The notes beneath the pieces were generated by a model. That model did no database searches. It saw nothing but the letters and a program-made list of their open reading frames with translations, and was not told the DNA's origin. Shown in pieces: positions 47,160 to 59,300 of a stretch of 64,000 bases of DNA. Origin of the DNA: Pocillopora verrucosa. Lineage: Eukaryota; Cnidaria; Anthozoa; Scleractinia; Pocilloporidae. The DNA lies in assembly GCF_036669915.1 (NCBI RefSeq), contig NC_089312.1, forward strand, positions 24,664,274 to 24,728,273. Reading direction: 5' to 3'. Both the position numbers and the translations under genes were made by a program. How positions within the stretch are numbered: position 1 is the first letter of the stretch; every line of letters begins with the position of its first letter.

Positions 47160-49660
47160 TAATTGGAGATGGCGGCTTTTTAACGTGCGCCTCATAATTA
47201 TTCAAAGACTCTCTGTAAGAATGGAGTATATTGATAAACTTTCTGTCTAGATAAAAAGAAATAGTAATGATAATAAAAAAATTCTAGGATCGGCTGCGTC
47301 AATTCTGAAATTGTTGTGAATCGCCGTGGGCGTAAAGGTGCTAACTCTTGGGCGCCGATGATAGATAAAGATCCCTCCAAATGTCTTGGCTCTTTTTTAG
47401 AATCTGTAAAATTAACGTTCCTTTTTAAAGGTTCTTTTAGACTGTTTTTGTTGTGGAGGTAAAAAATGTCTGAACTTATAGAAAAAAGTGTTTCCATTTT
47501 GTTCCTCATTAAATAACCGCTTTTGCCAGGGGAAAAAAAAAGGAATAATTGATATATCGAATTAGTGTAGACGCCTTATGAAGCACATTGAGATAAAAAT
47601 AGCAATATTTGCATCACACAAAGTCAATTTCAAGCCTTCTTGTTAATATGTACCTCACGCATCTCAGTAGAAAACCAGACTTAATGTAGGATAACTACAC
47701 CAACTGATTTTTATCAATTGCTTTCCTTGACTTAACAAATAAGTATTGTGATCCGATTCCTGCTAAAAATGTTGATTAAGAATATATAAAACTTTCAAAT
47801 TGGTCTGATCTCGGCTTATTAGAATAATTACTGAATTTGTGTTTAGTGATCCCGAGAAAATTGACTTATTTAACTGCGACAGAGATGAAGCCCTAAAAAA
47901 TTATCATTTTTTTAATTACGCGTCTAACGAATTATATGCGGGATAGTAACTATACATAATTTTTCTCCCCGCTGCCTTCCCCACCCCCCGAAAAAAAAGA
48001 AAAAGGACAGAAAGACAAGCAAAAAACGAAATAAATAAGGACTGTAACCGTCTAATTCACAGAAAAATAAGAAACCTAAGCCAGCATCAGAATGGGTGCT
48101 CCTTATTTTGTAATATTGCAACCTAATATTTAATGAGGTACATAGTTGTTGGAAGATATAGAAAATTGACATTTTTATTACAGAAGGAAACACGTTCCCA
48201 CGGCCATAAAAGTGTTTACAGAGGGGTTTTGAGTAAATTCCTTTGCGTGAATTTATAGCGAAAAACCCAGCTTTTTGGTACCGTGGAGATCATAATTTTT
48301 TTCCATAATTTTTAAACTTTGGTAGCGAGTACGGAGAACCTTCTACTGCAGTTATAACTCACTAAAACTTCGGTACCATTGATCACACTCTTTTCTATGT
48401 CTAACAGTCAGCAATAGAGGCCTTACGGGTCTGTTAGCATAGCCTTACTCGTCCTTATTTAGGATTAAATATAATGATCTGGAATGTTATTTGATCGAAA
48501 AACACTCAAATTATGACACCTGTGGTCAAAAACATCTGTTTCCTTCACATTTAGTCTTAATTCAGAAAGCTGCCTATTATCATATTTCGTTTTTCCTGTC
48601 TGCTATCACAAGAGGATGACTGGAGGTGGCTTGAATATTCGTTTTCCTTATCATCTCCTTTACCATTTTATTTTTGTAATTATGTTATCAGTCGTCAAAT
48701 ACTCCTTTACTCTTGTGAGAATCGCCAGAGCTGTCTTCTTGTGCAACAATGTCTTGGACATCCATAAAATGGAGTAGTTAGTGAAAAACATAACACTTTT
48801 TTCAAATGAACAACATGTGAGCTTTTTCAGGAACCACGTAAGTTTTCCCGGAGGGAAATCACGTTGCTAGCACTTGTCAAAAATAAAAACAACGAAAACA
48901 CTACAGTACATACAAGTACGAAGGGTAAGTGACTGAATTTTACTTCTTCTTTTCATTTTTTCTTAACTTCGATCTTCTTTTATGACAAACTCTCACCTGT
49001 TGTTTTCATGAGGATTCATTTACACCTTCAATTTACATTTTGATAAAGTTTTGTGAGGACTGGTTTCCAAGGTAATAAGATATGAAGTTTTGCACGAGAC
49101 TGCTAATGTGCCATCGGGCTGTCATTTACGTTCAGTGTATTCGCTTGGTCACGAACATCGAGTTTCTGCAATAACACCTTTTACCTGTATAATTTTTGGC
49201 TTTTGCACTTGTAAGTACAATGCAGCAGGAAAAGAGGAGATTGTTTTCTCTTGGAAAGTGGAATTGGCTGCCGCCATCCTCGTATCTCGGGCCGCATTTA
49301 AATGACCTCATGAGCCATTAATTCGAGCTTCAAAAAGACCACATGATGATAAATAATTATGAAAGGACTGAAAAGAGTCCAATTCGGTTTGTAATCATGC
49401 GAGTGATTAGCAAAATCGATTTGTTGATCACAAGTTGCATCATGAGTTGTACTAAAGTTGTACAGATATATGATATTTCATATCTTTCCCGAAGATTTCA
49501 TGTGTTCGTTGTTTTTATCCTTCATAATTTCAGTTCCTTAGATTGGCGTCACTTCTTGCCCCATCTTATCCCATCTTTCCCGGTCCCCCATCACTTCGAT
49601 TCGTCCCTTATGTAGTCGATTTTACGTTTAGGCACCTGTTGTGTGAAGAACTGAACGCTC
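47160..49660. other. No gene recognised
   Basis: This is AT-rich sequence between the EGF exons and the signal-peptide exon. It is either intron (if the EGF and Ig parts are one gene) or intergenic plus promoter (if 49675 is a true first exon). Only short frames without resemblance to known proteins are present. Confidence 0.45.
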
Positions 49661-49674
49661 GTCCAACGAACAGA

Positions 49675-52600
49675 ATGCTAAACACATATTGGCTTAGAGA
49701 CGCTAGAAACTGTTTATTGCTATTGCTTGTTACCAGTGCTCTGAGCAACCTTCCAACCGCAGAAACGACAAAGAAATGTAACACCAAGAATGGTTAGTGG
49801 CAACCATGTGTATTTCTTTTTGCGTGTGTTTTCTCAACTTAATTAAGGTTACATCTTCACTGATCAAACCAAAATTTTTCTGATAAACTTATTGATGGAA
49901 TTTTCTTTTTGCCGTCCAGTGATACCTGAAATGAAGATCCACTCGAGTCCATCAGGTCGCACACTAATTGTAGGAGAAGCTCTTAATTTGACTTGTATAG
50001 CGTGGCCAAGGTCTGAGGACGAGCTATTTCCTAGGAGAAGGATCAAGTATATTCAGTGGTATGATCCTAAGAATAGATCAGTTGGAGTCAGATGCATAAA
50101 TCCTAAACTACGAAAAGAACTTCTTTGTACATTAATGCTCAAGGGATTGACTTTAGCACAGTTTGGAAATTACACTTGTGAGGCAGAAAATGATTACGTT
50201 GGATATTGCCGGCGAAAAACTGTCGAAATTGGACAAGGTAAGCAACAAAACTAACGTTATATCCTCCAGAAACAAAATAAAGCGGTTACCAGACGTTTCG
50301 TACCACCAAAGTCGATTCGTACCAAGTCAGTTGAGTCGTTTCGCACCCGAACCAAACGCGATTTTCGAAACAAAAGTAGCCTGAAGAGCAACGCTGGACG
50401 ACCCTTTCCTTCTGGAACCCACGAGTTTTCTCATCAGCTGTTCTAAAACGTTTTGTTACTTTGATTTGCTTCTCGTCAAGGGAACTATTTGCATAAATTA
50501 ATGACAAAAATTGGAGTAAAATTTAACAAGAGTCGGGGAGTGATCTTTTTCTTATTTGCTTACTTCTATCAGCCTTTTCCGGGTAGTTTCTAATTTCAAT
50601 TTCACGCGCCTTGCCATTCAAATCAGCTGTCATGATACTTCAACTTGAAAGGAACTTCTAAATGTTGGTAATTAGAGAAGGGAATGTGGCTAAGAGTTAG
50701 GGTGCATTAAACTGCGCATTGGTATTTATCTTCTATGTACAAACTTCCTCTCCATTAAAAGAAGACATGCTTGTTGTCGTTTAGTCCTGATAAACCTAAC
50801 AGCTGATCTCACTTGCGACGGAGACGGAGTTGGATTTGTAATCATGAGCAAAGAGCGATACGATCAAGTGAAAATCAAACCGACAGAATCAGAAGAAAAA
50901 TACCGTTACCACTTACGACTCCGTCGCTTACGATCCTTTGAAGAATAGTCAAATATGTAGGCGGAAGACTGTGCTGGAAGGGCCTGGGAACTGGCATGTG
51001 ATTGGTTGTTTTTTTCCGATTCTGCTCGCGACTGAAAAAATCTAGTTTTCACCACGGAAAAAATGAAACCGTTCTGATTCTTCTGAGTCCCATTCTGTCG
51101 AGCTTATGACTCCGCTTATGATTCTGATTTTCAGTTTTCACTCGCTCCAACTCTAACTACGACTCCGACTCTAACTCCGTCGCCAGTGAAAACCAGCCAT
51201 TAGTAGGAGCACTCTTAAGTAGCGACCAAGTAACATGGACAGCAAGAAATGGAGAAGCATGTGTAAAATGGATTGCAAATGGAGAAAACTTAAGGCTATT
51301 CCAAGATGTCTAAAACGTGACAAACCTCGCTTTTTGTTTGTAGAGCTTCCCTTTTCCTGTTTTATGTGCCACCCTCAGTTTCCAAAAATATTTTTTACGG
51401 GCTCTCAATTTTTTATTATGTTCTCCCAACACATTTTTCACTGTCATCTGGGATTGTCGGTGTCAGCTTTCCAAGCACCAGAGACTGTCGAGGATCCAAA
51501 GAACCAAACCGTCGTTGCTGGTTTCAACGTAACCTTGAACTGCAACGCCCAAGGTTCTCCCATGCCATCCATCACATGGATAAAGAACAACGATTCACTT
51601 GCTATACAGTCCAACCCGAGAATAAAAGACATCGAGACTGTCCTGGACTACAAACAAATTCATAGCCAACTGGTAATAGAAGATGCAAAGAAGAAAGATG
51701 AAGGAAAATATCACTGCGTTGCAAATAATACTGTGGGAGAAAAAGCATCCAACCCGGCTTTCTTGTTCGTAAAGGATTTAGGTGAGACGTATGCTGTATA
51801 TTTCTTCTTAACTTGGCATCTGGTTTTATAATGGGACGACCATCTTTTTCTTTAGAGAATGATGAAAAAAACTTTAAAGAAATTTTGGCAAAAGGGAAAG
51901 TGTTTTAGAATTCAAAAAAATTTAAGTTCTCTTTTTAAATTTATATAATGCGCGGTATTTCTCTTTCATTCATCTCACTCCTTTCTTTTATGTTCTCCCA
52001 ACACTTTTTTTACTGTCATCTGGGATTGTCGGTGTCAGCTTTCCTGGCACCGGAGACTGTCGAGGATCCAAAGAACCAAACCGTCGTTGCTGGTTTCAAC
52101 GTAACTTTAAACTGCACCGCCAAAGGTTCTCCCATGCCATCCATCACATGGATAAAGGATGACGATCCACTTGCTATACAGTCCAACCCAAGAATAAAAT
52201 ACGTTAAGACTGCCCTGGACGACAAACAAATCCATAGCCAACTAGTAATAAAAGATGCAAAGAAGGAAGATAAAGGGAAATATCACTGTGTTGCAAATAA
52301 TACTGCGGGAGAAAAAACATCCAACCCGGCTTTCTTGTCCATAAAGGATTTAGGTGAGACTTATGCTGTATATTACTTCTTAACTTGGCACCAGGTTGTA
52401 TTATGGAACGACCATTTTTTCTTTGGAAAGGGATGAAAGAAACTTTAAAGAAATTTTGGCAAAAGGGAAAGTGCTTTAGAATTCTCAAAATTTAAGCATT
52501 CATTGAATATCCACAAATAATGCAGAGTATTTCCCTTTCATTCCTCTCTCCGGGTATCAACATTTTTTATTTGTTTCCCGTACTTCTTTCACATCTTTGC

Positions 52601-55600
52601 TTTCAGACAACTGGGCGAGGATTGTTGAGGATCCGGTGAACCAAACTTGTATGATTCGTCGAATTTACTCACAGTCTATCGTGCTGCTGACAATATACCT
52701 GGGGCGCAGTTTTCCACGCCGTGTGCGTTGCTTAGGCGTCGTTTGTAGTTTTTTTGCCGTTTTTTGTCAAGGTTAGTTTTGAGCTAAGCTAAGGATTTTA
52801 AGGATCTTGTAGAGGAGAAAACTTCGAATCGTCGCCGGATAGATCCTCGTATTGTAAATCGTTGTTTACAAGAGTATATGGATTCTGGACGCATACAGGT
52901 TGTTGTGTCGTATTTATTTTCGCCAAGCGTAGCTGGCCCCTACATAATTCAAAGTTAGAGTACTTAAGTCAAGATCTGTTTACAAGAGTAGTTCGTCAAG
53001 AGCTGACTAGCAAAAAGAAAAGAAAATCGGCCAGTAGTTCGAAGGTAAAAGTTGTCTCAGAGGAATCGTACGTACAGAGGCGCCGAATAAATTGTCAGAA
53101 GTCAACGCGTTCAAGAGCGACGAGAGAGGTGGGAATTTGGATGTACAGCCATCGGTAGGCATAGGAAACGTGGATTTAATTTCTGTTAGCGAAAATACTC
53201 GAGGTTCAAGTATCAGTAGGGCACCGCCATGCTTACTGGAGTTCCACTGAAGTGTCCACAGTGCTCGGGACCCCATGGAGTCTAGATCTGGAGATATCGG
53301 ATATTTAGAACTTCCTCTATAAGAGACTGTTTAAAGCCTGTGAAACAACACCAACTTTGCAGAGCGTGTCTCCCACAGGGACATAATGCAAAACAATGTC
53401 TCAGAGGATTCTTCCTTTTGCGCCATGGCATTTGGCTACCAACGAAGAAATGGGGAAGTGGCCTCGCTTTGATGACGTCAGTGTACCCGAGACAGGAGAT
53501 AAAATAGTAGCAATCCTGACGGGCAGTGATCATCCAGAAATTATCGACTTGCAGTTAGACAAGTAGGATCCCCTCTGGGTGGACCGTCTTTGGGCCTATT
53601 GGAGAAATTGCAGATGAGCAAGTACACGCAAACATAATACACAATGAGCGTGAAGTTCTCAATGCACAACTGGAACGCATGTACAATGAAGAATTTGGAG
53701 ACACTAACGGAACTGTAGAAGAAGGCATGTCGGTTGAAGACCATATAGCCAATGTAATTATGGATCAGTCAAAAACCCTAGTAAATGGGCATTATCAAAT
53801 TCAACTTCCATCTCGAGAGGTAATAGAGGTGGCTTCCAACTCAAAAATGGATTTCAAACCGTCGTGATGTCTTGTTAGCATTTCCGGTGGAAGAAAGAGC
53901 TCCGCACATTAAGGATCTAGATTTAAAATCCGATAACTTACCTCTGGATAGGGCCCTGTGGATCCATTGGGACGTGGAACATGATACGATCAAAGAATCG
54001 TAAGGGAGTGCTGTCCTCGGTTGCGACCGCATACGATCCACTTGGATTTGCCAGTCCGTTACTACTACTCGGAAAAGAAATCAGTCAAGAACTGTGTAGA
54101 TTAGAGCTAAGTTGGGACAACAATATCTCAGAAGAATTCGTTGGAGAAAGTGGAGAGAAGGCCTTATGAGTTTCCAGGGATTCAGGATCCCGAGGTGCTT
54201 TAAGCCAGAAGGCTATGTAGAGTTGCACGAGCAGAGCTACATCATTTTGCTGATGCTTCGAAAGAGAAAGGCTATGGAACAGATACATTGCAGTTCCACT
54301 GTAGAACGCAGTCACCGAGTCGAAATTAGAATTAAACGCTGCTACCTGGATCAAGAAGATCGTAACTAAGTAACTTGAAGGGAGATTGAGGATTGACAGT
54401 GTTACTTAGTAGGGTGATTCGATGATAGCCCTGAAGTATATTGCTGACGAAACGCGAAGATTTGTTACCTTTGTTCCCAACCGAGTGGCCATTATACAGA
54501 AAGAGTCACAACCAAGGCAGTGGCCCCATGTGAGATCAGAACACAACCCTGCAGACTATGCTTCTCGAGGAATCAAAGCCTCAGCGAAAGAAACTAGAAA
54601 TGTGGAGAAATGGAGCAGAATTCTTATGGAAGAACGAGGACGAATTGCCCCCGCAGCCTACAGAGGCTTCCGAAGCACTCCTAGACAGCGACGAAGGAGT
54701 TAAAAGAGCGAAGATTACTGTTGGAGCAGCTGTCGTACAGAAAGATTTCAGGATCTCCCTGTTTCAACGCTGTTCTAAATGGGGTCGACTGTGAAGATTA
54801 GTCGCGTGTCTCATTCGTGTTTTCCACAGACTTCACATCCAAAATTACGGGCTGAACAAAGCAAAAGTTCGAAGATAGAATTGAAGCTCAGTCCCACCCC
54901 TTTATCAGTGTCCGAAGTGACTCAAGCAGAGAAGAGAATTGTAAAGTTTTTACAGAGAAAGTCATTTCCTATATAGATATCGACAAGTCAGTGATTACAG
55001 GTCGACTCGCACGACTTAAAACAAGCGTTACGAATGCATGTTGCCTGAGGTTCTAAGCAGTTTACATTGGAGTGGCCGAAGACCTGTCTACAGATAGCTT
55101 TATCAACGCAGTTTTGCGCTTTGTTAGCAGACGAGGTCCCCCAATAGTTATTTACAGTGATAACGGTACTAATTTCAGAGGAGCCGAGTTGGACGTTGTT
55201 AAGGCTTTGAAGTATCAAGAGAGGATCCAAGCCACCTTGACTAAGAGAGGAATTGAATAGAAATTCAATCCACCAGAAGCGAGCCACCCAGGGGGAGTCT
55301 GGGAAAGACTCATAAGCATGTATGATTCGTTGAATTATGTACTACTAACAGCGCCGCTGACAATATACCTTGGGCGCAGTTTCCCACACTATGTGCGTTG
55401 CTTGGGCGTCGTTTGTAGTTTTTTTGCCGTTTTTTATCAAGTTTAGTTTTTAGCTAAGGATTTTGAGACAAACCTATATGAAGCAGTAACTTCGAATCGT
55501 CGCTGGATAGATCCTCGTATGTAAATCGTTGTTTACAAGAATACAAGGAATCTGAACGCATACAAGTTGTTGTGACGTATTTATTTTCGCCAAGCGTAGC

Positions 55601-58600
55601 TGGCCCCTACAAAGCTACTTTTTTCGGTTCCAATGTAACTTTTAACTGTTCTGCAGCTGGTCTTCCCAAGCCAAATATCACATGGGTCAAGAACAATAAT
55701 TCGAATGCTGCAAACTCAAACCCAAGGGCAAGAGTCATTCCAATTCTACTAGATGACAAAAACATCATGCAAAGCCAGCTGTCAATAAGAGGGGTAAAAG
55801 AAGAAGACGACGGCAAATATTATTGTTACAAAGAGCAGCGCTGGAGAAATAGCACCAAAATTTGCGTTCTTGTTCATTAAGCAGCTAGGTGAGGTCGCAG
55901 ATTGATACTGTTTGTAACTCTGCGTTCAATTTCTGTGAGGGCAATTATGCAGCATAGCTCAGTATAAAATTTCACCCGATAATAATTGAAGGAATTTCTC
56001 AAGTTTTCCGACTCTCACCGTATTCAATTTTTCCTCTTCTTTCAACTGCCGTATCCAGCAACAGCGTCACCGAGAAAAGATCGGCATCGTTCAGTCTCCT
56101 TGATTACTGTGCTTAGTGTGTTTGGTGGCACCATAATGACATTCATGTGCGGGTGCACCACGGCGTTTTTCTATCGACGTGCAAGACGAAATAAACAGGT
56201 ATTTTTCATAGATTGTTTAACCCCTAAGAGTGACTAGCATCTAACTTCTCCTAACAATATCACATTTGCAAATTGCACATTAAGGTGATGAGAATAAAGG
56301 AAATGGTCACCAACAAGAAAAGTTCTGGATTATGAAACAAATTCTCCTCATCAGCACCTAAGGGAATGTATGGGAAACAGTAAGGGGAATACGCATACTG
56401 ATGCTAGGGTGGAAAGGGTTAAAAATTAACTTTTTCCAACTCTCAAAACGATATTTTTTCTGCAACTAAATTTCTGCTGAATTAAATCGGAAAGAATACT
56501 CAAGGAGGAGAACAAACTATTTTTTTTGTTTTGAACGACTGGACATTTCGATCACCAAATCATTAGTGACCATGAACTGCTATCTGTTGAAGATATTGAC
56601 ATTCTATCCATTTCAATAACAGGGTAACAGGGATGAGGGAGAAATGTATGTGGTCTGCATGGCCAACAACGATTTGGCTGAGGGGATAGCGGAAGATGAG
56701 AATCATAATGAGAACGGTTCAGCGCCTTCAGTGGTAAATGTTGTCGCTCCGCTGGTAGATGATGAAAAGCTAAATACTAATATGCGACCAGAAAGAAAAG
56801 ACCCCAAACAAGACGATGGGAGTGTCGACTCGATGCTCCTAGAGGGACGCAAGATTCCTACTCCACCAGATGTTGGAGAAAAAAATTTCAGAAATCTCAT
56901 CTTTGTTCAAAAAGACCATGCAGAAAAGTTGGTAAACTCACCGAGTGGTCATTTAAGTGCTCAAGATGGTTGTGATGATGCCAACGTGATTCCACATCAA
57001 GAAAGTGGCATGGATACCTACAAACATGGCCATCAAATGCTAACATCTCTTAACATAGCGCTTGAAGAAGAATGCGAAAAAGACTTGGATGATCTCGAAG
57101 TGCTTGAAGAAGTACTCGGCGAAGGGGAATATGGAATCGTTTACAAAGGTCGTTGTGGTAGAAAGAACGGAAACGTTATTGATGTTGCAATAAAAAAGTT
57201 GAAAGGTATGCATAGGAGTCTCACTCTATTCGCACTGATCTTTTTTAAGTTTTAACTTTTCCTACAGTCAGGAGGGATCAGTAAGTAAATACGATCACGT
57301 AGATGCTTTTGAGACCATTGAATGTCATTGTAAGCTTCTGAAGTCATTTAATTGCACTCGGCATTCTCTGAGGAAAATGAAGGAGTGTAACGTAACATCA
57401 TTTCACATTTTTATTTAGATGATGCAAGCAAACTTGAGAAAGCCGCGCTGTTAAACGAGATAAGGACTCTGAAACAAGCTGGCCGACATCCGAACATTGT
57501 CAATTTAATTGGAGCATGGGTACACGGAGGTAAGGTTTCGTTCGACTATACAAATGGCATAGAATGGGCATCTATCCTCAGTCTCACTGGCCTGCACAAA
57601 AAAGCCATCAATAATTACTTTTTACTGAAGTTTACAGAGTAACTGAGGTGTTAGGGTTAATTCCGGTCGCGTGAAATTTTTTTTGAGTCATGTCTTTCTC
57701 TTTGACCTCCTCTAATTTTTCTGTCCCAGTTAATGACAAGATAACTTTGCGATTTCGTAAACTACCTATCATGCAGCCCGTAAGCCGTCGTCGAGTTCCT
57801 GATAGCCAACTTTTCTCTACTCAGAAACAGTTTTTGTTGTTACTGAATTGGTCCGAGGTGGTAGCCTTGAAAGCCTTTTGAAGAGCAAGGACGACGGAAG
57901 TAACGAATATGCAAATGTCTGCTGTAAACTGAGCGACCGACAGCTGTTGAACATTGCGCTGCAGGTGGCCTTGGGAATGCAGCATTTAGAAGAGCGGAAG
58001 GTTGGCAAATCACAGAAAATTTATCTCAACGATAACTCTTGGTGAAAATTTCACTCATTCTTAAAATGCTTTGGTATAATATTTGTGTAATAAAAAACCG
58101 AAATGGCAACTTTCTTTTCAGTGCATTCACCGCGACCTTGCAGCGAGAAATGTCTTTATTGATTCAAGCAAGGTGGCAAAAGTTGGAGACTTTGGATTAG
58201 CAAGGAACATCTCAGACGATGGATTATACATCAAAACTTCATGTGTAAGTGCTGGATCACCCATTATTAGTCTTCATTCTTATGTTGAAAGCCGCAGGAA
58301 ATTTAAATTTCTGTTTAAATACGACCACTCATTTTTCTCTGGGGCCGCATAAGCTCAACTCATAGAAACCCTGAATTAAATCTATTTATTTATCGTAAAC
58401 CATTTTTTTTCTGTCTGCACTCTTTCAATATAAAAAACAGTACATGTAAGTATCACTTTAGAGGGTCAGAACCTTGTCGTGGGCTAAATTTCATTATTTC
58501 CTTCTAAATTAGGCGAGCAAACGCTTTGGTTGGCATGATATCTTGTATGCTTGTTCATTATATATTACGTGATGATACAGAATAGCTTTTTTTAAGCTAC

Positions 58601-58968
58601 CTTTATCAACAGGTTAAAATTCCATGGAGATGGTCGTCTTTGGAATCTCTTCGAGATCGAGTTTATACATCCAAGAGCGATGTGTAAGTAAACAAAAAGA
58701 AACATACGATGTCTGACGTGGAAGGGGTAGCCTTGTCCACCACCAATATGTTTGGTCAAGATCGAGGCGCTTAAGGCTGCTGAGATTTTTACGTACCGAG
58801 AATAATGTTGGAGAGGAGTTCGTCTTCTCCTTTTTTCCTTCCTTTTGTATTCCACTCGATGTCCCTGGGAATCATGTGTGTTTCATTTTAGTCATTTTGA
58901 ACTGTATTTCGCTCTACACTCATGTGTATCGAGCACTTTCCAACAGCATTTGCTTACAATTTCCCACA

Positions 58969-59009
<41 letters not shown>

Positions 59010-59014
59010 GTATA

Positions 59015-59067
<53 letters not shown>

Positions 59068-59233
59068 GTATATGCATGCTCACTAGTTTATCTAGTTTGA
59101 GCACTCTGGCATGGCTTAAATGATACCACACGTGTGAGATCACTTGGGGTGGCTATATAGCCTTACCTCCATCCTAGCATCAGCACTGCACTGATGAGGC
59201 CCAGAAGGCCGAAACAGTACTGTCTGCAGTTAG

Positions 59234-59300
<67 letters not shown>

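Larger units (their letters stand above)
52648..55611 (+). mobile_element. BEL/Pao LTR retrotransposon, internally deleted
   Basis: Two LTRs (52648-52944 and 55319-55611) flank about 2.4 kb, far shorter than a full element. Internal remnants in shifting frames: a gag/protease-like region, an A17-peptidase/Pao segment ([17 protein letters not shown] near 54030), a PRCF-type stretch near 54190, and an integrase core fragment ([17 protein letters not shown] near 55160, then HPGGVWERL near 55287). The element is non-autonomous through deletions and frameshifts. It is in the same orientation as the host gene and inside an Ig-coding exon. Confidence 0.88.

Noticed and set aside
53282..54976. Internal retrotransposon frames as host genes
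   Set aside because: They lie between the two LTRs and match BEL/Pao gag-pol remnants in shifting frames, so they are parts of the mobile element.
58845..59123. Frames rich in alternating Tyr-Ile
   Set aside because: They translate a TA-dinucleotide repeat and are not protein-coding.
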